From: Gibbula magus
Taxonomy: Eukaryota > Mollusca > Gastropoda > Trochida > Trochidae
DNA: 64,000 nt
Direction: 5' to 3'
Assembly (NCBI GenBank): GCA_936450465.1
Contig: OW388302.1
Span: 19,235,569 to 19,299,568, forward strand
Part shown: in pieces, positions 1 to 13,800 of the stretch
How positions within the stretch are numbered: position 1 is the stretch's first letter
Layout of the letters: each line of letters begins with the position of its first letter
Notes under the pieces: generated by a model
What the model saw: only the letters and a program-made list of their open reading frames with translations
What the model was told of the DNA's origin: nothing
Database searches by the model: none
Translations under genes and position numbers: made by a program

Positions 1-9
1 AATTGTGTC
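1..9 (-). CDS. Probable start of cadherin exon 27 (3 codons visible)
   Basis: A good acceptor (TTTGCCTATTTCAG) is read on the minus strand at 10-23. It is followed by three codons D-T-I in the phase required after exon 26. Middle-class exons of this gene begin D-x-V/L/I (compare exons 3, 7, 15), so this is very likely the next exon, cut by the window edge. Confidence 0.6.
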
Positions 10-3000
10 CTGAAATAGGCAAAGATTCATTTCATAACACCTGACAATCTTGTTAACATTTTTTACCTGCCAATTTAGTTAGTGCCAAACCATTCCTGGT
101 TGTGATAATTACAAGAACTATAACTCATCATCAAACCATTGCTGGGTGTGATAATTACAGGAACTATAACTCATCATCAAACCATTCCTGAGTGTGATAA
201 TTACAGGAACTATAACTCATCATCAAACATTTCCTGAGTGTGATAATAACAGGAACTATAACTCATCATCCAACCATTCCTTCGTGTGATAATTACAAGA
301 ACTATAACTCATCATCAAACCATTCCTTCGTGTGATAATTACAAGAACTATAACTCATCATCAAATCATTCCTGGGTGTGATAATTACAGGAACTATACT
401 CATCATCAAACCATTCCAGAGTGTGATAATTACAGGAACTATAACTCATCATCAAACCATTCCTTGGTGTGATAATTACAGGAACTATAACTCATCATCA
501 AACCATTCCTGGGTGTGATAATTACAGGAACTATAACTCATCATCAAACCATTCCAGAGTGTGATAATGACAGGAACTATACTCATCATCAAACCATTCC
601 TTCGTGTGATAATTACAAGAACTATAACTCATCATCAAATCATTCCTGGGTGTGATAATTACAGGAACTATAACTCATCATCAAACCATTCCAGAGTGTG
701 ATAATTACAGGAACTATAACTCATCATCAAACCATTCCTGGGAGTGATAATTACAGGAACTATAACTCATCATCAAACCATTCCTGGGTGTGATAATTAC
801 AGGAACTATAACTCATCATCAAACCATTCCAGAGCGTGGTAATTACAGGAACTATACTCATCATCAAACCCTTCCAGAGTGTGATAATTACAGGAACTAT
901 AACTCATCATCAAACCATTCCAGAGTGTGATAATTACAGGAACTATAACTCATCATCAAACCATTCCAGAGTGTGATAATTACAGGAACTATAACTCATC
1001 ATCAAAGAGCATAATGTGGGGTTGGGCTAACACTGATGACAGGAAATCTTCAACACACAACATCAGTCCATAAAGGGAACAATAAGTTTACAATAATGTC
1101 CCTATTAATGTTATCTGTGCAATCTACTATCAGTTGAGAGAACTCACCCCGTCAATGTAAACTGTGTACTCTACTATCAGTTGAGAGAACTCACCCCGTC
1201 AATGTTATCTGTGTACTCTACTATCAGTTGAGAGAACTCACCCCGTCAATGTTATCTGTGTACTCTACTATCAGTTGAGAGAACTCACCCCGTCAATGTT
1301 ATCTGTGTACTCTACTATCAGTTGAGAGAACTCACCCCGTCAATGTTAGCTGTGCAATCCACTATCAGTTGAGAGAACTCACCCCGTCAATGTTATCTGT
1401 GTAATCTACTATCAGTTGAGAGAACTCACCCCGTCAATGTTATCTGTGTACTCTACTATCAGTTGAGAGAACTCACCCCGTCAATGTTATCTGTGTACTC
1501 TACTATCAGTTGAGAGAACTCACCCCGTCAATGTTATCTGTGTACTCTACTATCAGTTGAGAGAACTCACCCCGTCAATGTTATCTGTGTACTCTACTAT
1601 CAGTTGAGAGAACTCACCCCGTCAATGTTATCTGTGTACTCTACTATCAGTTGAGAGAACTCACCCCGTCAATGTTATCTGTGTACTCTACTATCAGTTG
1701 AGAGAACTCACCCCGTCAATGTTATCTGTGTACTCTACTATTAGTTGAGAGAACTCACCCCGTCGATGTTATCTGTGTACTCTACTATCAGTTGAGATAA
1801 CTCACCCCGTCAATGTTATCTGTGTAATCCACTATCAGTTGAGAGAACTCACCCCGTCAATGTTATCTGTGTACTCTACTATCAGTTGAGAGAACTCACC
1901 CCGTCAATGTTAGCTGTGCAATCTACTATCAGTTGAGAGAACTCACCCCGTCAATGTTATCTGTGTACTCTACTATCAGTTGAGAGAACTCACCCCGTCA
2001 ATGTTATCTGTGCAATCTACTATCAGTTGAGAGAACTCACCCCGTCAATGTTATCTGCGTACTCTACTATCAGTTGAGAGAACTCACCCCGTCAATGTTA
2101 TCTGTGTAATCCACTATCAGTTGAGAGAACTCACCCCGTCAATGTTATCTGTGTACTCTACTATCAGTTGAGAGAACACACCCCGTCAATGTTAGCTGTG
2201 CAATCTACTATCAGTTGAGAGAACTCACCCCGTCAATGTTATCTGTGTACTCTACTATCAGTTGAGAGAACTCACCCCGTCAATGTTAGCTGTGCAATCT
2301 ACTATCAGTTGAGAGAACTCACCCCGACAATGTTATCTGTGTACTCTACTATCAGTTGAGAGAACTCACCCCGTCAATGTTATCTGTGTACTCTACTATC
2401 AGTTGAGAGAACTCACCCCGTCAATGTTAGCTGTGCAATCTACTATCAGTTGAGAGAACTCACCCCGTCAATGTTATCTGTGTACTCTACTATCAGTTGA
2501 GAGAACTCACCCCGTCAATGTTATCTGTGCAATCTACTATCAGTTGAGAGAACTCACCCCGTCAATGTTATCTGTGTACTCTACTATCAGTTGAAAGAAC
2601 TCACCCCGTCAATGTTATCTGTGTAATCCACTATCAGTTGAGAGAACTCACCCCGTCAATGTTATCTGTGCAATCTACTATCAGTTGAGAGAACTCACCC
2701 CGTCAATGTTATCTGTGTACTCTACTATCAGTTGAGAGAACTCACCCCGTCAATGTTATCTGTGTACTCTACTATCAGTTGAGAGAACTCACCCCGTCAA
2801 TGTTATCTGTGTAATCCACTATCAGTTGAGAGAACTCACCCCGTCAATGTTATCTGTGTACTCTACTATCAGTTGAGAGAACTCACCCCGTCAATGTTAT
2901 CTGTGTACTCTACTATCAGTTGAGAGAACTCACCCCGTCAATGTTATCTGTGTACTCTACTATCAGTTGAGAGAACTCACCCCGTCAATGTTAGCTGTGC

Positions 3001-6000
3001 AATCTACTATCAGTTGAGAGAACTCACCCCGTCAATGTTATCTGTGTACTCTACTATCAGTTGAGAGAACTCACCCCGTCAATGTTATCTGTGTACTCTA
3101 CTATCAGTTGAGAGAACTCACCCCGTCAATGTTATCTGTGCAATCTACTATCAGTTGAGAGAACTCACCCCGTCAATGTTATCTGTGTACTCTACTATCA
3201 GTTGAGAGAACTCACCCCGTCAATGTTATCTGTGTAATCCACTATCAGTTGAGAGAACTCACCCCGTCAATGTTATCTGTGTACTCTACTATCAGTTGAG
3301 AGAACTCACCCCGTCAATGTTATCTGTGTACTCTACTATCAGTTGAGAGAACTCACCCCGTCAATGTTATCTGTGTAATCCACTATCAGTTGAGAGAACT
3401 CACCCCGTCAATGTTATCTGTGTACTCTACTATCAGTTGAGAGAACTCACCCCGTCAATGTTATCTGTGTACTCTACTATCAGTTGAGAGAACTCACCCC
3501 GTCAATGTTATCTGTGTAATCCACTATCAGTTGAGAGAACTCACCCCGTCAATGTTATCTGTGTACTCTACTATCAGTTGAGAGAACTCACCCCGTCAAT
3601 GTTATCTGTGTACTCTACTATCAGTTGAGAGAACTCACCCCGTCAATGTTATCTGTGTACTCTACTATCAGTTGAGAGAACTCACCCCGTCAATGTAAAC
3701 TGTGTACTCTACTATCAGTTGAGAGAACACACCCCGTCAATGTTATCTGTGTACTCTACTATCAGTTGAGAGAACTCACCCCGTCAATGTTATCTGTGTA
3801 CTCTACTATCAGTTGAGAGAACTCACCCCGTCAATGTTATCTGTGTACTCTACTATCAGTTGAGAGAACTCACCCCGTCAATGTTATCTGTGTACTCTAC
3901 TATCAGTTGAGAGAACTCACCCCGTCAATGTTAGCTGTGTACTCTACTATCAGTTGAGAGAACTCACCCCGTCAATGTTATCTGTGTACTCTACTATCAG
4001 TTGAGAGAACTCACCCCGTCAATGTTATCTGTGTAATCCACTATCAGTTGAGAGAACTCACCCCGTCAATGTTATCTGTGTACTCTACTATCAGTTGAGA
4101 GAACACACCCCGTCAATGTTATCTGTGTACTCTACTATCAGTTGAGAGAACTCACCCCGTCAATGTTAGCTGTGCAATCTACTATCAGTTGAGAGAACTC
4201 ACCCCGTCAATGTTATCTGTGTACTCTACTATCAGTTGAGAGAACTCACCCCGTCAATGTTATCTGTGCAATCTACTATCAGTTGAGAGAACTCACCCCG
4301 TCAATGTTATCTGTGTAATCCACTATCAGTTGAGAGAACTCACCCCGTCAATGTTATCTGTGTACTCTACTATCAGTTGAGAGAACTCACCCCGTCAATG
4401 TTATCTGTGTACTCTACTATCAGTTGAGAGAACTCACCCCGTCAATGTTATCTGTGTACTCTACTATCAGTTGAGAGAACTCACCCCGTCAATGTTATCT
4501 GTGTACTCTACTATCAGTTGAGAGAACTCACCCCGTCAATGTTAGCTGTGCAATCTACTATCAGTTGAGAGAACTCACCCCGTCAATGTTATCTGTGTAC
4601 TCTACTATCAGTTGAAAGAACTCACCCCGTCAATGTTATCTGTGTAATCCACTATCAGTTGAGAGAACTCACCCCGTCAATGTTAGCTGTGTACTCTACT
4701 ATCAGTTGAGAGAACTCACCCCGTCAATGTTATCTGTGTACTCTACTATCAGTTGAGAGAACTCACCCCGTCAATGTTAGCTGTGCAATCCACTATCAGT
4801 TGAGAGAACTCACCCCGTCAGTGTTATCTGTGTACTCTACTATCAGTTGAGAGAACACACCCCGTCAATGTTATCTGTGTACTCTACTATCAGTTGAGAG
4901 AACTCACCCCGTCAATGTTAGCTGTGCAATCCACTATCAGTTGAGAGAACTCACCCCGTCAATGTTATCTGTGTACTCTACTATCAGTTGAGAGAACTCA
5001 CCCCGTCAATGTTATCTGTGTAATCCACTATCAGTTGAGAGAACTCACCCCGTCAATGTTAGCTGTGTACTCTACTATCAGTTGAGAGAACACACCCCGT
5101 CAATGTTATCTGTGTACTCTACTATCAGTTGAGAGAACTCACCCCGTCAATAATATCTGTGTACTCTACTATCAGTTGAGAGAACACACCCCGTCAATGT
5201 TATCTGTGTACTCTACTATCAGTTGAGAGAACTCACCCCGTCAATGTTATCTGTGCAATCTACTATCAGTTGAGAGAACTCACCCCGTCAATGTTATCTG
5301 TGTACTCTACTATCAGTTGAGTGAACTCACCCCGTCAATGTTATCTGTGTACTCTACTATCAGTTGAGAGAACTCACCCCGTCAATGTTATCTGTGTACT
5401 CTACTATCAGTTGAGAGAACTCACCCCGTCAATGTTATCTGTGTACTCTACTATCAGTTGAGAGAACTCACCCCGTCAATGTTAGCTGTGCAATCCACTA
5501 TCAGTTGAGAGAACTCACCCCGTCAATGTTAGCTGTGCAATCCACTATCAGTTGAGAGAACTCACCCCGTCAGTGTTATCTGTGTACTCTACTATCAGTT
5601 GAGAGAACTCACCCCGTCAATGTTATCTGTGTAATCCACTATCAGTTGAGAGAACTCACCCCGTCAATGTTATCTGTGTAATCCACTATCAGTTGAGAGA
5701 ACTCACCCCGTCAATGTTAGCTGTGTACTCTACTATCAGTTGAGAGAACTCACCCCGTCGATGTTATCTGTGGCGGAGACGTTGAGGAGAGGGGTGCCGG
5801 TGGGAGTGTATTCAAACACAGTTTCCCGGTAGGTGGTAGATGTAAACACAGGCCGGCCGGTGTTGCGAGTGACTCTCACTGTTACTTGGGCGCTACTTCT
5901 CACTGCTGGGAACTGAGCAGTGTACGCCTCCACCGTCATCTGGTAGAACATCAAGTAGATCATATTATCAAGGACTGTGTGGAACAACGTCCAGATATAT

Positions 6001-7818
6001 ACACACATAGAAACATTTGTATCGCATCAATATCCAGCTACTCAAAGGTGCTCAATTTCAAAGGCAGATGTAAATAACCTGATTACAGGCAATTGTGTCA
6101 TTCAATGAATATACCATGTCTTACTTATAAATCTCATGTGACATAAACTTTAGTATTTTAACTAGTTGCCTTACCACTTGTGAAAACATATAAGGCCTAA
6201 AAAAAATTTAAAAAAACTTTCTGGTCTTTACAGGCTGACAAAAATGATTCGATGACGCGATTATTAAATTTTATTTACAACATTCTTTTGGGGGAATGAA
6301 GAGATAAACAACCAAAATGTATACAATTAATTATATAAATAAATCACAAACCCTCTCAAATATGGTAGTAGATAATTTCACCACTACACTCCATCTCAAC
6401 AGAAACTAGTGACATTTTCTACATCCAATGTTTTCTGAGGCTAAAATATTATAGTTATCTGCCCATTACTTTTGTTAAAACCTAGAAAAAAAAGACCTGA
6501 GGCATGGGTTTGAAACTGATAACCAGAAACACATTCTTTTTTATGGGCCTAAACCTTTAATAACAATAATAATGCAATATTTTGAGAATCTGCTGCTGAA
6601 GACTGCTAACTGCTCACCTGGAAGTTGGAGGAGGAGGTGGAGGTGAGAGGACGTCTGACGAACATCTGCCCCGAGCTCTCCTCCAGCCAGAAGTACGCCC
6701 TGCCGAGTGCGTCTCGGGTCAGCTCATACCTCACTGTCAACTGAAGATACATTCCTTGTCTTCATTTCCATTCAAGGTGAATGTTCAACCTTATAGTTCT
6801 TGATTTGTCCATGTGAGTATATTCCCTAACTGAATAAGATGTCAGACTTTCTCCAAGTATTTGAATCTTTAGGGACGGTGGGAGCAGTAAACAATTTACT
6901 CGGAACAGATGACAAAAAAACCTGACTGCTAAACCATTGAGAAGAGACCCCTTAATTTCCAGAAATATAAAAATAGTTGAAACTTTTAACACTACAACAC
7001 AAGGCAACTCACCCCTGTGCGACTGCTCGAAGCTAACACATTGACAACTGGGATTGTTCCGTTAACCGGCTCAGTTTCGGGGACAGTTTCGAAGTAGTTG
7101 CTTTGTGTGAATATAGGTGGATCTGCTTCTCTCACTATGGTGATGTAGACAAACACCTCACTCCTCTCTGGTGTCTTCCCGTCATCCTCCGCATACACCG
7201 TGAACTGAAACATGTATACAACTGTCATGATCTGTGCCAAATGTCTTAACAAACATAACAAAACTGTTAGACAGTTGCTGCTGTCATAATTTACAGTTAA
7301 CTGCAACATACAATTATATGGTTTAAATAATTAGATAAATTAAAATAGTTATTGTTCCAGCATATATACGTTTTATAAGAGGTCGAGGGTTGAACTTTCA
7401 AATCACTATTAAATTTGTTTCAGAAAGGCGCTATAAATTCTCTGTTAAAAACTATGTGGGGGTTTTGGGTTTTATTGTGGGGGGGGGGGGGGGGGGGGGG
7501 GGTTTGAGTGGTTGTCACCCAGCAATTTAACTAGGTACCTGGTTGGTAAGGGATTTCAGACAACATTTTAATTACAAGCTCAGAATTCTATTTGAGATAA
7601 TGGCCTTATTGTAATGGTATTTAATTGATATTTGTGATGGTACTTGCACCCAAATATCTTAGCTCACCCTGAAGTCATTGGGAGCAGTCCTGAGGTTTCT
7701 CTCGACGTAAAGTCGTCCCGAGTTGATCCCGATACTGAAGAAGCTCCGGGCGGCCAGCCCCTCAGTATCCTCCTTGATGTAGTACTGTACTGTGTGCTGC
7801 AGCAGAATCCACAACATG

Positions 7819-7858
<40 letters not shown>

Positions 7859-10800
7859 ACGTCAAGTATCCATCTCTTGCGAGTTGCTCACCGACGGTTC
7901 ACTAATGTGCATTAATACCCTGACGGATTGTACTTTTTCGAAGCTGCTTGCCTACGCTGCGAGTCCATTTCGGACAGTACACCCACATAACCAGGTACCC
8001 ATTGTACAACTGGGTGGACTGAGTGCAATGTGGATGAAGTGCCTTGCCCAAGGACACAACACAGCTTTCGACCCAAGTCACAAATCTTTAGTGTCTCCAC
8101 TGGGATTCGAACCAGGGTCGTTGGCGTGAGAGGCAGACACGCTAACCACTATACCACCATGCTCCACAAATGTATATAACAAATAGGGCTGTACCGGTAT
8201 ATCAGTATATATAACAAACAATTTTAAGTGAAATATATGCATACATGTATATCATATGTACATACTGTTCTAAAATAAAATTGCAGGTTTCCGATCCAAG
8301 TAAATGCTTTAGATGGGCAAGAAAATTTATCGGGCTGTATTTTATGTGAAATCTGCGTTTTGGAAACTATAGTACAGTACAATTTTTTTTTAAACCTTGT
8401 GAGTAATGTTCTGTATTTTGAAAATTTTGCAAAACATTTTGTCTAAATTGTAATGTCAAGCTGTATTATATGTAAAACATTGAAAATAAAATTCAATGGA
8501 ATAAAGAGGCCATGTATTGCAATATAAAATTTAGTGCACTATACAGCCTAATAACAAGAGAGTAAGTCCCTTGTATACCCCCCTAACATATCATCCATGG
8601 AGAGGAGTGAGTCCCTTGTGTACCCCCCTAACATGTCATCCATGGAGAAGAGTGAGTCCCTTGTATACCTCCCTAACATATCATCCATGGAGAAGAGTGA
8701 GTCCCTTGTATACCCCCCTAACATATCATCCATGGAGAAGAGTGAGTCCCTTGTATACCTCCCTAACATATCATCCATGGAGAAGAGTGAGTCCCTTGTG
8801 TACCCCCCTAACATATCATCCATGGAGAAGAGTGAGTCCCTTGTATACCCCCCTAACATATCATCCATGGAGAGGAGTGAGTCCCTTGTATACCCCCCTA
8901 ACATATCATCCATGGAGAGGAGTGAGTCCCTTGTGTACCCCCCTAACATATCATCCATGGAGAAGAGTGAGTCCCTTGTATACCCCCCTAACATATCATC
9001 CATGGAGAAGAGTGAGTCCCTTGTATACCCCCCTAACATATCATCCATGGAGAGGAGTGAGTCCCTTGTATACCTCCCTAACATATCATCCATAGAGAAG
9101 AGTGAGTCCCTTGTATACCCCCCTAACATATCATCCATGGAGAAGAGTGAGTCCCTTGTATAGCCCCCTAACATATCATCCATGGAGAAGAGTGAGTCCC
9201 TTGTATACCCCCCTAACATATCATCCATTGAGAAGAGTGAGTCCCTTGTATACCTCCCTAACATATCATCCATGGAGAAGAGTGAGTCCCTTGTATACCC
9301 CCCTAACATATCATCCATGGAGAAGAGTGAGTTCCTTGTATACCCCCCTAACATATCATCCATCGAGAGGAGTGAGTCCCTTGTATACCCCCCTAACATA
9401 TCATCCATGGAGAGGAGTGAATCCCTTGTATACCCCCCTAACATATCATCCATGGAGAAGAGTGAGTTCCTTGTATACCCCCCTAACATATTACCATGGA
9501 GAAGAGTGAGTCCCTTGTATACCCCCCTAACATATCATCCATGGAGAGGAGTGAGTTCCTTGTATACCCCTCTAACATATCATCCATGGAGAAGAGTGAG
9601 TCCCTTGTATACCTCCTTAACATATCATCCATGGAGAAGAGTGAGTCCCTTGTATACCTCCCTAGCATATCATCCATGGAGAAGAGTGAGTCCCTTGTAT
9701 ACCCCCCTAACATATCATCCATGGAGAAGAGTGAGTCCATTGTATAGCCCCCTAACATATCATCCATGGAGAAGAGTGAGTCCCTTGTATACCCCCCTAA
9801 CATATCATCCATTGAGAAGAGTGAGTCCCTTGTATACCTCCCTAACATATCATCCATGGAGAGGAGTGAGTTCCTTGTATACCCCCTTAACATATCATCC
9901 ATTGAGAAGAGTGAGTCCCTTGTATACCCCCCTAACATATCATCCATGGAGAGGAGTGAGTCCCTTGTATACCCCCCTAACATATCATCCATGGAGAGGA
10001 GTGAATCCCTTGTATACCCCCCTAACATATCATCCATGGAGAAGAGTGAGTTCCTTGTATACCCCCCTAACATATTACCATGGAGAAGAGTGAGTCCCTT
10101 GTATACCCCCCTAACATATCATCCATGGAGAGGAGTGAGTTCCTTGTATACCCCTCTAACATATCATCCATGGAGAAGAGTGAGTCCCTTGTATACCTCC
10201 TTAACATATCATCCATGGAGAAGAGTGAGTCCCTTGTATACCTCCCTAGCATATCATCCATGGAGAAGAGTGAGTCCCTTGTATACCCCCCTAACATATC
10301 ATCCATGGAGAAGAGTGAGTCCATTGTATAGCCCCCTAACATATCATCCATGGAGAAGAGTGAGTCCCTTGTATACCCCCCTAACATATCATCCATTGAG
10401 AAGAGTGAGTCCCTTGTATACCTCCCTAACATATCATCCATGGAGAGGAGTGAGTTCCTTGTATACCCCCTTAACATATCATCCATTGAGAAGAGTGAGT
10501 CCCTTGTATACCCCCCTAACATATCATCCATGGAGAGGAGTGAGTCCCTTGTATACCCCCCTAACATATCATCCATTGAGAAGAGTGAGTCCCTTGTATA
10601 TTCCCCTAACATATCATCCATAGAGAGGAGTGAGTTCCTTGTATACCTCCCTAACATATCATCCATGGAGAAGAGTGAGTCCCTTGTATACCCCCCTAAC
10701 ATATCATCCATGGAGAGGAGTGAGTTCCTTGTATACCCCCCTAACATATCATCCATGGAGAAGAGTGAGTCCCTTGTATACCTCCCTAACATATCATCCA

Positions 10801-13800
10801 TGGAGAAGAGTGAGTCCCTTGTATACCCCCCTATGGCCCCTAACATATCATCCATGGAGAAGAGTGAGTTCCTTGTATACCCCCTAACATATCATCCATG
10901 GAGAAGAGTGAGTCCCTTGTATACCCCCCTAACATATAATCCATGGAGAGGAGTGAGTCCATTGTATACCTCCCTAACATATCATCCATGGAGAAGAGTG
11001 ATTTCCTTGTATACCTCCCTAACATATCATCCATGGAGAGGAGTGAGTCCCTTGTATACCTCCCTAACATATCATCCATGGAGAAGAGTGAGTTCCTTGT
11101 ATACCTCCCTAACATATCATCCATGGAGAAGAGTGAGTCCCTTGTATACCCCCCTAACATATCATCCATGGAGAGGAGTGAGTTCCTTGTATACCCCCTA
11201 ACATATCATCCATGGAGAGGAGTGAGTCCCTTGTATACACCCCTAACATATCATCCATGGAGAAGAGTGAGTCCCTTGTATACCCCCCTAACATATCATC
11301 CATGGAGAAGAGTGAGTTCCTTGTATACCTCCCTAACATATCATCCATGGAGAAGAGTGAGTCCTTTGTATACCCCCCTAACATATCATCCATGGAGAGG
11401 AGTGAGTCCCTTGTATACCTCCCTAACATATCATCCATGGAGAGGAGTGAGTTCCTTGTATACCTCCCTAACATATCATCCCTGGAGAAGAGTGAGTTCC
11501 TTGTACACCTCCCTAACATATCATCCATGGAGAAGAGTGAGTCCCTTGTATACCTCCCTAACATATCATCCATGGAGAAGAGTGAGTTCCTTGTATACCC
11601 CATAACATATCATCCATGGAGAGGAGTGAGTCAGTTTGTATACCCCCTAGCATATCATCCATGTAAAAGAGTGAGTCCCTTGTATACCCCCCTAACATAT
11701 CATCCCTGGAGAAGAGTGAGTTCCTTGTACACCTCTCTAACATATCATCCATGGAGAAGAGTGAGTCCCTTGTATACCCCCCTAACATATCATCCATGGA
11801 GAAGAGTGAGTCCCTTGTATACCTCCCTAACAAATCATCCATGGAGAAGAGTGAGTCCCTTGTATACCCCCCTAACATATCATCCATGGAGAAGAGTGAG
11901 TTCCTTGTATACCTCCCTAACATATCATCCATGGAGAAGAGTGAGTTCCTTGTATACCCCCCTAACATATCATCCATGGAGAGGAGTGAGTCACTTGTAT
12001 ACCTCCCTAACATATCATCCATGGAGAAGAGTGAGTCCCTTGTATACCTCCTTAACATATCATCCATGGAGAAGAGTGAGTCCCTTGTATACCTCCCTAG
12101 CATATCATCCATGGAGAAGAGTGAGTCCCTTGTATACCCCCCTAACAAATCATCCATGGAGAAGAGTGAGTCCATTGTATAGCCCCCTAACATATCATCC
12201 ATGGAGAAGAGTGAGTCCCTTGTATACCCCCCTAACATATCATCCATTGAGAAGAGTGAGTCCCTTGTATACCTCCCTAACATATCATCCATGGAGAGGA
12301 GTGAGTTCCTTGTATACCCCCTTAACATATCATCCATTGAGAAGAGTGAGTCCCTTGTATACCCCCCTAACATATCATCCATGGAGAGGAGTGAGTCCCT
12401 TGTATACCCCCCTAACATATCATCCATTGAGAAGAGTGAGTCCCTTGTATACTCCCCTAACATATCATCCATAGAGAGGAGTGAGTTCCTTGTATACCTC
12501 CCTAACATATCATCCATGGAGAAGAGTGAGTCCCTTGTATACCCCCCTAACATATCATCCATGGAGAGGAGTGAGTTCCTTGTATACCCCCCTAACATAT
12601 CATCCATGGAGAAGAGTGAGTCCCTTGTATACCTCCCTAACATATCATCCATGGAGAAGAGTGAGTCCCTTGTATACCCCCCTATGGCCCCTAACATATC
12701 ATCCATGGAGAAGAGTGAGTTCCTTGTATACCCCCTAACATATCATCCATGGAGAAGAGTGAGTCCCTTGTATACCCCCCTAACATATAATCCATGGAGA
12801 GGAGTGAGTCCATTGTATACCTCCCTAACATATCATCCATGGAGAAGAGTGAGTTCCTTGTATACCTCCCTAACATATCATCCATGGAGAGGAGTGAGTC
12901 CCTTGTATACCTCCCTAACATATCATCCATGGAGAAGAGTGAGTTCCTTGTATACCTCCCTAACATATAATCCATGCAGAAGAGTGAGTCCCTTGTATAC
13001 CACCCTAACATATCATCCATGGAGAGGAGTGAGTCCCTTGTATACCTCCCTAACATATCATCCATGGAGAAGAGTGAGTTCCTTGTATACCTCCCTAACA
13101 TATCATCCATGGAGAAGAGTGAGTCCCTTGTATACCCCCCTAACATATCATCCATGGAGAGGAGTGAGTTCCTTGTATACCCCCTAACATATCATCCATG
13201 GAGAGGAGTGAGTCCCTTGTATACACCCCTAACATATCATCCATGGAGAAGAGTGAGTCCCTTGTATACCCCCCTAACATATCATCCATGGAGAAGAGTG
13301 AGTTCCTTGTATACCTCCCTAACATATCATCCATGGAGAAGAGTGAGTCCTTTGTATACCCCCCTAACATATCATCCATGGAGAGGAGTGAGTCCCTTGT
13401 ATACCTCCCTAACATATCATCCATGGAGAGGAGTGAGTTCCTTGTATACCTCCCTAACATATCATCCCTGGAGAAGAGTGAGTTCCTTGTACACCTCCCT
13501 AACATATCATCCATGGAGAAGAGTGAGTCCCTTGTATACCTCCCTAACATATCATCCATGGAGAAGAGTGAGTTCCTTGTATACCCCATAACATATCATC
13601 CATGGAGAGGAGTGAGTCAGTTTGTATACCCCCTAGCATATCATCCATGTAAAAGAGTGAGTCCCTTGTATACCCCCCTAACATATCATCCCTGGAGAAG
13701 AGTGAGTTCCTTGTACACCTCTCTAACATATCATCCATGGAGAAGAGTGAGTCCCTTGTATACCCCCCTAACATATCATCCATGGAGAAGAGTGAGTCCC

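Noticed and set aside
1105..5771. CRISPR array (regular repeats)
   Set aside because: Head-to-tail units without unique spacers, in a eukaryotic intron. It is a minisatellite.
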